NCBI RefSeq assembly: GCF_023145695.1
Contig: NZ_JAJHVV010000004.1
Location: 124,001 to 188,000, forward strand
From: Vibrio amylolyticus
Lineage (GTDB): Bacteria; Pseudomonadota; Gammaproteobacteria; Enterobacterales; Vibrionaceae
Reading direction: 5' to 3'
Length of the DNA stretch: 64,000 nucleotides
Below the pieces are notes generated by a model that did not search any database, was not told where the DNA came from, and was given only the letters and a program-made list of their open reading frames with translations. How positions within the stretch are numbered: the stretch's first letter is position 1; every line of letters begins with the position of its first letter. Below are positions 20,875 to 29,942 of the stretch, one piece after another. A program made the translations under genes and the position numbers.

Positions 20875-21843
20875 ATGACGCAATTTATTCCAGCAGTAGG
20901 GATTAAAAACCCGCACTTACAAACAATAGCACCTCGCTTTATGCGCAAAAAAGCATTGTTTGAACCTATCTGGCAAACACTGGATACAGCCGATGGCGAC
21001 TTTGTCGACCTCGCTTGGAGTGAAGACCCTTTATCTGAGGCGGCGAAAAATAAGCCCGTATTTATTCTATTCCACGGGCTAGAAGGCAGTTTTTACAGCC
21101 CTTACGCAAACGGGCTGATGCAGGCTTTTGCTAAGCAAGGTTGGCTATCGGTGATGATGCACTTTCGAGGTTGTAGTGGGAAGCCTAACAACCTAGCGAG
21201 AGCGTACCACTCTGGGGAAATTGACGATGCACGCTATTTCCTTAACTATCTAAATATGCGCTTACCCAATAACCCTAAGGTAGCCGTCGGTATTTCATTG
21301 GGTGGAAATATGCTGGCTAACTACCTTGCTCATTATAAAGAAAATCCATTAATCGATGCAGCAACGATTGTCTCAGCACCACTTGATCTCTCGAGCTGCT
21401 CTGAGCGCATTGAACAAGGGTTTTCCAAGGTCTATCGCCGCTATCTTGTATCCTCTCTCAAGAAGAGTGCACTGCATAAACATCGTTTATTAAAAGGAGA
21501 GTTGGGGCTCTCGTACAAACGTATCAAACGAATTTCAAAGCTCTATGAGTTTGATGAACTTATCACCGCTCCGTTACACGGGTTCGAAGATGCTAAGAAC
21601 TACTATCAACAGTGTTCTGGGCTACACAAATTACAAGAGATCACTTTACCGCTGCAGATCATTCACGCTAAAGACGATCCTTTCATGACTCAGGCGGTGA
21701 TCCCTAGCTTCGTTCTACCTGACAATATCGACTACAGGTTATTAGATCATGGTGGTCATGTTGGTTTTATTTCCGGTAGTTTAAAGAATCCAGATTTTTG
21801 GCTAGAACAAATGCTGCCCGCTTACTATCAGTCCCTAAAATAA
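20875..21843 (+). CDS. yheT: Putative alpha/beta hydrolase YheT
   Basis: YheT belongs to the AB-hydrolase 4 family (UPF0017), with esterase activity reported for relatives but no settled substrate. The 322-residue protein has the oxyanion-type FILFHGLEGSFYSPYANGLM, the nucleophile elbow GISLGGNMLANYL (Ser about 143), DDPFMT (acid) and HGGHVGFI (base). These make a complete catalytic triad. The opening PAVGIKNPHLQTIAPRFMRKK is typical. It is followed by yheU, as in E. coli. Confidence 0.93.
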   Translation: MTQFIPAVGIKNPHLQTIAPRFMRKKALFEPIWQTLDTADGDFVDLAWSEDPLSEAAKNKPVFILFHGLEGSFYSPYANGLMQAFAKQGWLSVMMHFRGCSGKPNNLARAYHSGEIDDARYFLNYLNMRLPNNPKVAVGISLGGNMLANYLAHYKENPLIDAATIVSAPLDLSSCSERIEQGFSKVYRRYLVSSLKKSALHKHRLLKGELGLSYKRIKRISKLYEFDELITAPLHGFEDAKNYYQQCSGLHKLQEITLPLQIIHAKDDPFMTQAVIPSFVLPDNIDYRLLDHGGHVGFISGSLKNPDFWLEQMLPAYYQSLK

Positions 21844-21883
21844 AAAGACACCTTAAAAACAAACCCAAACAATTAAGAGCACT

Positions 21884-22096
21884 ATGATTATTCCTTGGCA
21901 ACAGATAGAAAACGATACATTAGAAAACCTGATCAAAGAGTACGTCCTCCGAGAAGGGACCGATTACGGTGAAATAGAGTGTTCATTACAAGACAAAGTC
22001 GACCAGGTAAAAGCTCTGTTAAAAACTGGAGAAGCGACGGTTGTATTCTCAGAGTTACATGAAACAGTAGACATAAAGCTGCGTAATTCGCTATAG
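21884..22096 (+). CDS. yheU: YheU/UPF0270 family protein
   Basis: This 70-residue acidic protein is of the UPF0270 family, function unknown. It begins [30 protein letters not shown] and continues with a helix that ends DIKLRNSL, matching E. coli YheU throughout. It lies 40 bases after yheT and 139 before prkB on the same strand, in the conserved yheS-yheT-yheU-prkB order. Confidence 0.92.
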   Translation: MIIPWQQIENDTLENLIKEYVLREGTDYGEIECSLQDKVDQVKALLKTGEATVVFSELHETVDIKLRNSL

Positions 22097-22235
22097 CCAT
22101 CTCGCTTTTACCCACACCCTCTTGCTCAACATAGACCTTTCTATTGGGCATGTTATAGTAAAAAACAGGCTCATTATTTCACGTTGTGGACAGTGAGCAC
22201 CCAACGAGTAAGTTACATCTACGACAAGGTTTGTC

Positions 22236-23105
22236 ATGTCAGCAAAACATCCAATTATCGCAGTAACCGGTTCTTCTGGTGCAGGAACGACGACCACCTC
22301 AGAAGCGTTTCGCAAAATGTTCAATATGATGAACGTGAAGCCTGCTTGGGTTGAAGGGGATAGCTTCCACCGCTTTACCAGGCCAGAAATGGATGTAGAG
22401 ATCCGTAAATCAAGAGAGCAAGGCAAGCATATTAGCTACTTTGGTCCGCAAGCCAATGACTTCCCTACCTTGGAAGAGTTCTTTAAAACCTATGGTAACG
22501 AAGGTACTGGGCAAGTTCGTCGCTACCTTCATACCTTTGATGAAGCAGTGCCCTACAATCAAATGCCGGGTACCTTCACCCCTTGGCAAGATTTGCCTGA
22601 AAATTCTGACGTACTCTTCTATGAAGGTTTACACGGTGGTGTCGTCGATGGTGATGTCAATGTGGCTCAACATGTCGACCTTCTAATCGGAATGGTACCG
22701 ATTGTTAACTTAGAGTGGATACAAAAGTTCGTTCGAGATACTCGCGATCGCGGTCACTCAAGAGAGGCCGTCATGGATTCGATTGTTCGCTCCATGGACG
22801 ACTACTTGAACTACATCACACCACAGTTTTCACGCACTCATATTAACTTTCAACGCGTCCCTACAGTTGATACCTCTAATCCATTAAATGCCAAAGGTAT
22901 TCCAAGCTTAGATGAGAGCTTCGTTGTAATACGTTTGCGTGGGATTAAGAATGTCGACTTCCCATATCTTCTAGCGATGATCGATGGATCTTTTATGTCA
23001 CGACATAATACTCTGGTCGTCCCGGGAGGGAAGATGAGCTTCGCTATGGAACTCATTGCAAGACCAATTTTACAGCAGCTCATTGAGACAGGGAAAATTG
23101 GGTAA
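22236..23105 (+). CDS. prkB: Phosphoribulokinase-type kinase PrkB
   Basis: The 289-residue protein is of the phosphoribulokinase/uridine kinase family, with P-loop GSSGAGTTTT (about 12-21) and the conserved EGDSFHRF segment that would bind the sugar. Most gammaproteobacteria without RuBisCO carry this gene next to crp and its substrate there is not firmly established. It is 139 bases after yheU and 240 before crp. Confidence 0.93.
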   Translation: MSAKHPIIAVTGSSGAGTTTTSEAFRKMFNMMNVKPAWVEGDSFHRFTRPEMDVEIRKSREQGKHISYFGPQANDFPTLEEFFKTYGNEGTGQVRRYLHTFDEAVPYNQMPGTFTPWQDLPENSDVLFYEGLHGGVVDGDVNVAQHVDLLIGMVPIVNLEWIQKFVRDTRDRGHSREAVMDSIVRSMDDYLNYITPQFSRTHINFQRVPTVDTSNPLNAKGIPSLDESFVVIRLRGIKNVDFPYLLAMIDGSFMSRHNTLVVPGGKMSFAMELIARPILQQLIETGKIG

Positions 23106-23138
23106 ACTCTCACCTATAGAGCCGATTACTTTTCATAC

Positions 23139-23154
23139 CGTGATCATGTGCACG
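23139..23154 (+). promoter_or_regulatory. Candidate CRP-binding site upstream of crp
   Basis: The sequence CGTGATCATGTGCACG compares with TGTGA-N6-TCACA, matching four of five bases in the left half and three of five in the right. It lies about 190 bases before crp, a position compatible with autoregulation as known in E. coli. It is a moderate match only. Confidence 0.4.
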
Positions 23155-23248
23155 TTTTTGCGTAAAATAACCGTACTTTGAAACGATTAAAATCAAGAAA
23201 TCCTGTGTAAAAAAGGATACTATTCTAACCGAAATACAAGATAGCTTG

Positions 23249-23267
23249 CAGCACAGACTATGTGCTG
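23249..23267 (+). promoter_or_regulatory. Hairpin in the crp upstream region
   Basis: Perfect 7-base arms CAGCACA and TGTGCTG flank the loop GACTA, with GATA and TATC further out. It lies about 80 bases before the crp start. It is either leader RNA structure or a protein-binding palindrome; no T run follows, so it is not a terminator. Confidence 0.45.
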
Positions 23268-23345
23268 ATATCCAAAGCGAGCCTACTATAGCTCCGCTGA
23301 ATACATGGAAAGCTACCAGTACACCTTCAGAGGAAGTGAGATATT

Positions 23346-23978
23346 ATGGTTTTAGGTAAACCTCAAACAGATCCAACACTAGAGTGGTTTCTTTCACACT
23401 GTCATATTCATAAGTACCCTTCAAAAAGCACGCTAATTCACGCGGGCGAAAAAGCTGAAACGTTGTACTACATCGTTAAAGGCTCTGTTGCGGTACTAAT
23501 CAAGGATGAAGAAGGTAAGGAGATGATTCTTTCTTACCTAAATCAAGGTGACTTTATTGGTGAACTTGGCTTATTTGAAGAAGATCAAGAGCGTACAGCA
23601 TGGGTTCGTGCTAAGTCTCCTTGTGAAGTTGCAGAGATCTCTTTCAAAAAATTCCGCCAACTTATCCAAGTTAATCCAGATATCCTAATGCGTCTTTCGT
23701 CACAAATGGCTAACCGCCTTCAAGTGACAAGCCAAAAAGTAGGTGATCTCGCATTCCTTGACGTTACAGGCCGTATTGCACAGACGCTACTTAACCTAGC
23801 GAAACAACCTGATGCAATGACTCACCCAGATGGCATGCAGATTAAGATCACTCGTCAAGAGATTGGTCAAATCGTTGGCTGTTCTCGTGAGACCGTTGGT
23901 CGTATCCTGAAAATGCTAGAAGAGCAAAACCTGATTTCTGCACACGGTAAAACTATCGTTGTATACGGAACTCGCTAA
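23346..23978 (+). CDS. crp: cAMP receptor protein
   Basis: CRP is the cAMP-responsive global transcription regulator of carbon use, competence and other traits in Vibrio. The 210-residue protein is the standard length. The cAMP-binding fold carries [31 protein letters not shown], and the helix-turn-helix is [26 protein letters not shown] (recognition helix around residues 180-190). An AGAGGAAG site precedes the ATG. The upstream region has a candidate CRP site and a hairpin. Confidence 0.98.
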   Translation: MVLGKPQTDPTLEWFLSHCHIHKYPSKSTLIHAGEKAETLYYIVKGSVAVLIKDEEGKEMILSYLNQGDFIGELGLFEEDQERTAWVRAKSPCEVAEISFKKFRQLIQVNPDILMRLSSQMANRLQVTSQKVGDLAFLDVTGRIAQTLLNLAKQPDAMTHPDGMQIKITRQEIGQIVGCSRETVGRILKMLEEQNLISAHGKTIVVYGTR

Positions 23979-23998
23979 TTTCTAATTGATTAGAAATT
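23977..23998 (+). repeat. Inverted repeat overlapping the crp stop
   Basis: Arms AATTTCTAAT and ATTAGAAATT are perfect 10-base inverted repeats with only two bases between them, beginning inside the crp stop codon. The terminator hairpin follows 12 bases later. Confidence 0.8.
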
Positions 23999-24009
23999 GA
24001 GAAAAATAC

Positions 24010-24042
24010 AAAGCCACCAACTGCAAAGTTGGTGGCTTTTTC
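24010..24042 (+). terminator. Intrinsic terminator of crp (bidirectional)
   Basis: Perfect arms AAAGCCACCAACT and AGTTGGTGGCTTT close a GCAA tetraloop and are followed by TT. An A-rich run before the hairpin gives Ts on the other strand, so it can also serve the convergent DUF1338 gene. Confidence 0.92.
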
Positions 24043-24094
24043 GTTCTTATTGCATTTCGTTCTGATTTCTTTCCGTTTTAACTGCTAGAGAAGC

Positions 24095-24889
24095 TTACTC
24101 GTTATTAGTACTCTCAAATATCTTGTCAGCTGACGCGGCAACAAAACCACTATAGAGTTCGCCATTGCTCATTGGATAACGTTTAGCAAATTCATAAAAA
24201 CCACCAGGAATCATTTCAACGCCTTCAGTAAACCTGACAGCCACTTTATCGGCCATGGTTGAGGACTGCTCAAGGAGCACGTCAGGAGAACCTTTCACCT
24301 CACCACCCGCTTCATTAATACTAAAGCCAGATGTACGCAGATAATCATTAACCTGTTGCACTTCTTCAAACTCATTAAGTTGATTCACACTGACCGTAAA
24401 GTGATTCGCGCCGTACCCATGCGCAGCAAGCCACGAGGCGTATTCACTCTCTTTAGCAAGTATTTGGAAATCAGCGTAACTTACATCCCATAATCGCCCG
24501 CCAGATAAGAACTCATGACCTTTTAGCTTGCTATGATCCAATGGCTCTACAAGCTTGGTAATAATCTGTTGTAGCTCAGTCGAACACTCATCCACCTTCA
24601 ACTCACTGATAAACACCTTAGGTTGCTTAGGGTCTGGATGTTCATAGTGCTTCGCGACCAATTTTTTGCTTTCAAACTCATAATCACCACAGGCAACATA
24701 CCCTGCCTCTAAGAAAGGTTGCGCTATTGTGGCAATGCCTAATGGTGCGCAATTAAAGGTCCTCAGTGCGATATGATCATTGATCAGCGCCTCATCTTCA
24801 CGTAGCAGGCGATGAACCTTGTCCGCTGATGGGCACAAGCGCTTAATGTAATCATTCCACAAAGCGTCAAATAGTGTATCTGGTGTCAT
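24095..24889 (-). CDS. DUF1338 protein (2-oxoadipate dioxygenase/decarboxylase-like, HglS family)
   Basis: The 264-residue protein belongs to DUF1338. Characterised relatives (HglS, YdcJ-type) are Fe(II) enzymes converting 2-oxoadipate to D-2-hydroxyglutarate in lysine breakdown. The likely metal ligands are His39 (DHIALRTF), His163 (GANHFTVSVN) and Glu233 (GGFYEFAKRYP), and all three are present. It lies 39 bases after astD, so it is probably cotranscribed with arginine-succinyl genes. That context does not obviously involve 2-oxoadipate, so the physiological substrate here is open. Confidence 0.8.
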   Translation of the reverse strand: MTPDTLFDALWNDYIKRLCPSADKVHRLLREDEALINDHIALRTFNCAPLGIATIAQPFLEAGYVACGDYEFESKKLVAKHYEHPDPKQPKVFISELKVDECSTELQQIITKLVEPLDHSKLKGHEFLSGGRLWDVSYADFQILAKESEYASWLAAHGYGANHFTVSVNQLNEFEEVQQVNDYLRTSGFSINEAGGEVKGSPDVLLEQSSTMADKVAVRFTEGVEMIPGGFYEFAKRYPMSNGELYSGFVAASADKIFESTNNE

Positions 24890-24928
24890 AACGAGTCCTT
24901 GTTTCTGTTGGTAGTAAGCGAATAACCG

Positions 24929-26386
24929 TTACATTTCTATACCAGGGCTGAAAGTGGCAGGGAGCAGTGTTTCATCCCCTTCCATAGAAGCCATTGGGTA
25001 TGCACAATAATCCGCAGCGTAGTAAGCACTTGGTCTTAAGTTACCTGAAGCACCAGGACCACCAAATGGAGCATCACCGCTTGCCCCCGTCAATTGACGG
25101 TTACGATTCACAATGCCCGCGCGAATATGGTCAACAAAGTAGTCCCACTCTGCGTCGTCTGTTGAAACCAAACCTGCTGATAAGCCAAAGCGGGTGTCGT
25201 TTGCCATCTCGACAGCTCGTTCAATACCTTGATAGCGAATCACTTGCAGCAGCGGTCCAAAGTATTCTTCATCAGGTAACGCGTCGATAGCGGTTACATC
25301 GATGATTCCCGGAGACACAAATGCCGCTTCGCCCGCTTTGGCTTCGATAAGGCTTTCACCACCGAGTTGTTGCAACTCTTTCTGCGCATTTAGAATGACG
25401 CTTGCAGCATCCATCGAAATCTGTGGCCCCATAAATGGTGCAGGCTCGGCAAAGGGTTGATCTACCCTAATTTTCTGTGTGGCTTCAACTAAACGAACCA
25501 ATAGTACATCGCCTTTTTCACCTTGCGGGACATACAGGCGACGAGCACAAGTACAACGTTGTCCTGCACTGATAAACGCTGATTGTATAATCGTATAGAC
25601 GGTGGCATCCAAATCACCATATTCATTGGATATCACCATAGGGTTGTTGCCACCCATCTCTAACGCGAGCATTTTCCCCGGTTGACCTGCAAACTGACGA
25701 TGCAATACGTGTCCTGTATTGGCACTTCCTGTAAACAGAACACCATCAATGCCTTTCGCATCGGCGAGTGCAATGCCGGTCTCTTTAGCCCCTTGAACGA
25801 GGTTAATCACACCTGCTGGTAGCCCTGCCTTTTGCCACAGCTTCATGGCAAACTCGCCAATCCAAGGCGTTTGTTCTGAAGGTTTAAATACCACCGTGTT
25901 TCCCGCAAGTAGCGCTGGAACAATATGACCATTTGGAAGGTGTGCTGGAAAATTATAAGGACCAAAAACGGCCATGACGCCAAGTGGCTTATGGCGCAGC
26001 ACAATCTGATTTCCAGCCGCCTCACGCCTCGCATCACCTGTACGTTCATGATACGCACGAATAGAGATGGCAATTTTACCCGCCATTGCACCGGCTTCAG
26101 TACGTGTTTCCCAAATCGGTTTGCCTGTTTCTTTAGCGATGATTTCAGCAATCTCTTCACTGCTTTCTTTCACTAACTCAGCAAACTTTAGAACCACCTG
26201 CTCACGCTCTGTAAAACTGCATTTTTTCCAATCAATCAATGCATTTCGCGCAGCGGTTACGGCCGCTTCTACTTGAGCTGGCGTTGCACTATCACCTTGC
26301 CAGATCTTCTCGTTATTGTATGGGCTCGTTGAAGTCATCGCATCGCCTTGTCCTGCGATCCATTCACCACCAATCCAATGAGTCAT
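24929..26386 (-). CDS. astD: N-succinylglutamate 5-semialdehyde dehydrogenase
   Basis: AstD oxidises succinylglutamic semialdehyde to succinylglutamate with NAD+, step 4 of the arginine succinyltransferase pathway. The 485-residue aldehyde dehydrogenase shows [22 protein letters not shown], the general base in LEMGGNNP (Glu about 242) and the nucleophile in [11 protein letters not shown] (Cys about 277). The start [14 protein letters not shown] is usual. It is 49 bases after astA. The ast gene order matches other vibrios, with astB and astE not present here. Confidence 0.95.
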   Translation of the reverse strand: MTHWIGGEWIAGQGDAMTSTSPYNNEKIWQGDSATPAQVEAAVTAARNALIDWKKCSFTEREQVVLKFAELVKESSEEIAEIIAKETGKPIWETRTEAGAMAGKIAISIRAYHERTGDARREAAGNQIVLRHKPLGVMAVFGPYNFPAHLPNGHIVPALLAGNTVVFKPSEQTPWIGEFAMKLWQKAGLPAGVINLVQGAKETGIALADAKGIDGVLFTGSANTGHVLHRQFAGQPGKMLALEMGGNNPMVISNEYGDLDATVYTIIQSAFISAGQRCTCARRLYVPQGEKGDVLLVRLVEATQKIRVDQPFAEPAPFMGPQISMDAASVILNAQKELQQLGGESLIEAKAGEAAFVSPGIIDVTAIDALPDEEYFGPLLQVIRYQGIERAVEMANDTRFGLSAGLVSTDDAEWDYFVDHIRAGIVNRNRQLTGASGDAPFGGPGASGNLRPSAYYAADYCAYPMASMEGDETLLPATFSPGIEM

Positions 26387-26435
26387 AATTACATCCTTTT
26401 CTTTATTCAGTGCCTGTTAGTAATGAACGATTTCC

Positions 26436-27455
26436 TTACAGAGAAAGCATACGCACATAGTCATCTTGAGTTACTTGCAATGCCTTCGCGACATCGGGAG
26501 CCAAAATAACGCTATCACTGGCTTGGTCATACGCCGCCTTAGTGGCAACGGCGCGGAAATTTTCAAAAGAGGTATTTGAGATGAGATAATCATCGGCACT
26601 AGTGTGCTCAGCAATCACAACCTTTGAGCGAAAAGAGTGACGGACCGATTCTATGTTTCTCGCATCACACTCTACCGTTGGACCCGCATCAAAAATATCG
26701 ACATAATTTCGACAAGTGAACCCTTCTCGCTCTAGAAGTTTAAGTGCCGGAAGCGTGTTCTCATGCACTTGTCCAATAACAGCCTGAGCGTCTTTGCTAA
26801 GCAAGTTGATATAAATAGGCAGCTTTGGCATGAGGTCAGCAATAAAGCCTTTCTTACCTATGCCTGTGAGATAATCGGCCATGGTAAAGTCGATAGAGAA
26901 AAAGTGCTCTTGCAGCCACTGCCAAAATGGAGAGTTCCCTTCATCATCAGACACGCCACGCATCTCAGCAAATATTGTTTTTGAGAAACGATGGGGATGC
27001 TCAGCCAGCATTAGAAAACGACACTTGGACATCAGTCGGCCATTTAAGCCACCACGAAAACTTGGGCGTAAAAATAACGTACAAATCTCGCTACATCCGG
27101 TGTAGTTATTACCAAAGGTCAGCAGTTTCACCACATTGTTAACCCCTAATTTTGGAGAAGAGTGAACAACAGTGCTGATGTGATACGAGTAGAAAGGCAC
27201 ATCCCAACCGATAGATGCCTCGACGCCAGTACAACCAGCGACCTCGCCTGTTTCGCTATCGACACCCACCATCAGATAGCCTTCATCACCTGGCTCTGTC
27301 ACACCGTCTTTGGTAAAGCTGTATTCCGAATGTTGAATTCGATTAGTCAATAATTCTTCATTAACGGGAAGAGAGGTAAAACCATGGCCTGATTCTACGG
27401 CGCAAGTGTGTAGCGCATCGTAATCAGACATTGCTATTGGACGAATAACCAGCAT
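26436..27455 (-). CDS. astA: Arginine N-succinyltransferase
   Basis: AstA transfers succinyl from succinyl-CoA to the alpha-amino group of arginine, the first step of the AST pathway. The 339-residue protein begins MLVIRPIAMSDYDALHTCAVES, matching E. coli AstA, with SSELCTLFLRP-like (here CSEICTLFLRPSFRGG), AEMRGVSDDEGNSPFWQWL and NYVDIFDAGPTVECD. I chose the ATG at 27455, 9 bases from AGGAGG; longer in-frame starts lack homology. It is followed by astD. Confidence 0.95.
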   Translation of the reverse strand: MLVIRPIAMSDYDALHTCAVESGHGFTSLPVNEELLTNRIQHSEYSFTKDGVTEPGDEGYLMVGVDSETGEVAGCTGVEASIGWDVPFYSYHISTVVHSSPKLGVNNVVKLLTFGNNYTGCSEICTLFLRPSFRGGLNGRLMSKCRFLMLAEHPHRFSKTIFAEMRGVSDDEGNSPFWQWLQEHFFSIDFTMADYLTGIGKKGFIADLMPKLPIYINLLSKDAQAVIGQVHENTLPALKLLEREGFTCRNYVDIFDAGPTVECDARNIESVRHSFRSKVVIAEHTSADDYLISNTSFENFRAVATKAAYDQASDSVILAPDVAKALQVTQDDYVRMLSL

Positions 27456-27606
27456 CGACATTCCCTCCTGATGCAAGTAAAACATAATTTGTGTAAAGCT
27501 ATTCACACACAGTGAAAGCTGATGGGGCCAACGAGAAGACTTGGCCCCGAGTGGTATTCAATCGAATACTCTATTTATTATAGAAGTTGCTCAATGGTAC
27601 AAATTA

Positions 27607-28833
27607 CTAAGCCGTTAAAGAGGCAATAGCTGCATCAAGTTTCGCTAGCCCTTGCTCAATCTCTTGCTCAGTAATCACCAGTGATGGTGTAAAGCGAACA
27701 ACGTTAACGCCAGCGACCAAGACCATTAAGCCTTGTTGCCCCGCTGCAACTAAGACATCACGAGCGCGACCTTGCCACTGTTCATTCAATACCGCACCTA
27801 GCAATAATCCTTTGCCACGAACTTCTGAGAAAATTTGGTACTTGTCATTAATCTTAGCCAATCCTTGACGAAACAGCGCTTCACGCTCTTTAACCCCCGC
27901 AAGCGTCTCTGGCTGACTAACAACGTCGACAACGGCTTCCGCTACCGCACACGCTAATGGATTACCGCCATAGGTTGAACCGTGTGTGCCCACTTTCATG
28001 TGTTCCGCTAACGTTGACGTAGTTAACATCGCACCAATTGGAAAGCCGCCACCTAAAGATTTGGCTGTACTTAAAATATCAGGGGTTACACCAAGACCTT
28101 GATAAGCATAAAACTCACCAGTACGGCCATTGCCCGTTTGAACTTCATCAAAAATCAGTAGCGCGTTGTGCTTATCACATAACTCGCGAACTTTTTTCGC
28201 AAACTCATCCGTTGGAGAGATGATACCGCCCTCACCTTGAAGAGGTTCCATCATGATGGCGCAGGTACGGTCAGATATATGTGCTTCTAGTGCTTCAATA
28301 TCGTTATATGGAAGATGAGTAACATCACCAGGCTTCGGTCCAAAACCATCAGAATAAGCCGCTTGACCACCAACCGTTACAGTAAAGAACGTACGGCCAT
28401 GAAAGCCCTGCTGAAAGGCGATGATTTCAGATTTCTCTTCACCATGTACATCCGCAGCCCAACGACGAGCAAGTTTCAACGCAGCTTCGTTTGCTTCCGC
28501 GCCAGAGTTGGCAAAAAACACTTTTTCAGCAAAGCTAACTTGAGTCAGTTTTTTCGCTAGGCGCAGTGCAGGTTCGTTGGTCATAACATTACTTAGATGC
28601 CAGATCTTATTTCCTTGCTCAGTTAATGCGTTAACCATCGCAGGGTGACAGTGACCCAAACAACTCACGGCAATACCGCCAGCGAAGTCAATATACTCTT
28701 GACCATTTTGATCCCAAACGCGTGCACCTTCCCCTTTTACTGGAATCATTTCCATCGGGTTATAACAAGGCACCATCACCTCATTAAATAGTCCACGTTC
28801 TACTTTCTCTACACCCAAATTTTCCGTTGTCAT
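27607..28833 (-). CDS. argD: Acetylornithine / succinylornithine aminotransferase
   Basis: This PLP-dependent class-III aminotransferase (408 residues from the ATG at 28833) serves N-acetylornithine in arginine synthesis and succinylornithine in breakdown; the same enzyme is called AstC/AruC in catabolic contexts. The PLP lysine lies in [15 protein letters not shown], and other hallmarks are [31 protein letters not shown] and [13 protein letters not shown]. It heads the cluster argD-astA-astD. The in-frame upstream extension (to 28899) lacks similarity. An ARG-box candidate lies 180 bases upstream. Confidence 0.93.
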   Translation of the reverse strand: MTTENLGVEKVERGLFNEVMVPCYNPMEMIPVKGEGARVWDQNGQEYIDFAGGIAVSCLGHCHPAMVNALTEQGNKIWHLSNVMTNEPALRLAKKLTQVSFAEKVFFANSGAEANEAALKLARRWAADVHGEEKSEIIAFQQGFHGRTFFTVTVGGQAAYSDGFGPKPGDVTHLPYNDIEALEAHISDRTCAIMMEPLQGEGGIISPTDEFAKKVRELCDKHNALLIFDEVQTGNGRTGEFYAYQGLGVTPDILSTAKSLGGGFPIGAMLTTSTLAEHMKVGTHGSTYGGNPLACAVAEAVVDVVSQPETLAGVKEREALFRQGLAKINDKYQIFSEVRGKGLLLGAVLNEQWQGRARDVLVAAGQQGLMVLVAGVNVVRFTPSLVITEQEIEQGLAKLDAAIASLTA

Positions 28834-29010
28834 CGCACATTCCCTCTTAACACGACCTGCAAACAGCTCAGCGTTTTGACCTTCATCAACTGAAGGCATA
28901 TATTATTTCGCATTTATACCGCTGCAGCATTGTATTTACATTTAATTAACCATTTCAATAGTGATTTATTCTTTTCATAGACAAGTGCACCTACCAATAC
29001 TCACTTCACA

Positions 29011-29024
29011 TGACTATTTATGCA
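29011..29024 (-). promoter_or_regulatory. Candidate ArgR box upstream of argD
   Basis: TGACTATTTATGCA matches 11 of the 12 fixed positions of TGNATWWWWATNCA. No strong second box lies 21 bases away; a weaker match is at 28931-28944. ArgR activates ast operons in enterics, so this is plausible but only single-site evidence. Confidence 0.45.
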
Positions 29025-29067
29025 TCAAGTAAGTTCTTTTATGAAGCTTTTTTTTTGCTCACAACGA

Positions 29068-29100
29068 AAGAGCCTATGGGAGCATAGGCTTATCAAGGCA
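29068..29100 (-). terminator. Possible terminator downstream of pabA
   Basis: Arms AGCCTATG and CATAGGCT flank CTCC on the minus strand and are followed by CTTTCGTTG, a weak T tract. The longer T tract further on is separated, so function as a terminator is uncertain. Confidence 0.5.
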
Positions 29101-29201
29101 GTAAGAGAGAAAAGAGTATCTGTTGCGAATAGTTTTTCATTCGCCGATCTGTACGAATAAGATGAAAGAAATGTTAAGAAAGGTGATCGCGGTCAGGTCA
29201 G

Positions 29202-29789
29202 TTAAATAGGGCTTCGAGCTAGAAAATTAGCAAGCAGTTGGTGGCCTTGCTCTGTTTTGATCGATTCAGGGTGAAATTGAACCGCATCAATCGGTAACGT
29301 TTTATGCTGATAACCCATAATTTCATCTATTGAGCCATCATCAAACTGTGTCCAAGCCGTCAATTCAAAGCATTCTGGAAGCGTACCATTTTGAACAACC
29401 AAAGAGTGATAACGGGTCACTGTTAACGGATTATTTAACTCGGTGAATACGCTTTGATTGGTATGGATGATCGGCGAGGTTTTACCATGCATCACTTGCC
29501 TTGCACGAACGACTTTCGCACCAAAGACTTGAGCAATCGCTTGATGACCAAGACAGACGCCCATAATTGGCAGTTTTCCAGCAAAGTATTCAATGGCCGC
29601 GAGAGAGATTCCCGCCTCATTAGGCGTACATGGCCCCGGGGAAATAACAAGATGTGTTGGCTTAAGCGCTTCTATTCCAGCAATATCGATTGCATCATTA
29701 CGCACAACCTTAACCTCTACACCCAGTTCGCAAAAGTACTGGTATAGGTTATAGGTAAATGAATCGTAATTATCGATAATCAATAGCAT
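29202..29789 (-). CDS. pabA: Aminodeoxychorismate synthase glutaminase subunit (PabA)
   Basis: PabA hydrolyses glutamine and passes ammonia to PabB, making 4-amino-4-deoxychorismate for folate. The 195-residue class-I glutamine amidotransferase begins [19 protein letters not shown]. It has the catalytic cysteine in GVCLGHQ and the His-Glu pair in QFHPESI. The ATG at 29789 gives the family start. It could be TrpG-like, but the lone gene without trp neighbours favours PabA. It is followed by a possible terminator. Confidence 0.9.
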   Translation of the reverse strand: MLLIIDNYDSFTYNLYQYFCELGVEVKVVRNDAIDIAGIEALKPTHLVISPGPCTPNEAGISLAAIEYFAGKLPIMGVCLGHQAIAQVFGAKVVRARQVMHGKTSPIIHTNQSVFTELNNPLTVTRYHSLVVQNGTLPECFELTAWTQFDDGSIDEIMGYQHKTLPIDAVQFHPESIKTEQGHQLLANFLARSPI

Positions 29790-29877
29790 GGTAACAATAC
29801 AGCTCAAAAACATTGAAACACTTCAGAGGGCGGTATTGTGCAATACCACGAATGAAAGGCAAGTATTAACTCTGCAA

Positions 29878-29912
29878 AAGAGAAAAATAAGACCAGCTAG
29901 AGCTGGTCTTAT
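29878..29912 (-). terminator. Intrinsic terminator of the nuclease gene
   Basis: Perfect 12-base arms ATAAGACCAGCT and AGCTGGTCTTAT flank a two-base centre, with TTTT following on the minus strand. It lies 31 bases after the stop. Confidence 0.9.
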
Positions 29913-29942
29913 AGATTTACACTGAGGTTGTTAACTTGAAGT

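Larger units (their letters stand above)
28834..29201. other. Intergenic region between argD and pabA
   Basis: This 368-base region holds a candidate ArgR box (29011-29024) and a possible terminator of pabA (29068-29100). No gene or RNA is evident in the remaining AT-rich sequence. Confidence 0.5.

Noticed and set aside
25843..26160. A 105-codon frame on the minus strand within astD
   Set aside because: Out-of-frame shadow of the dehydrogenase gene, without homology.
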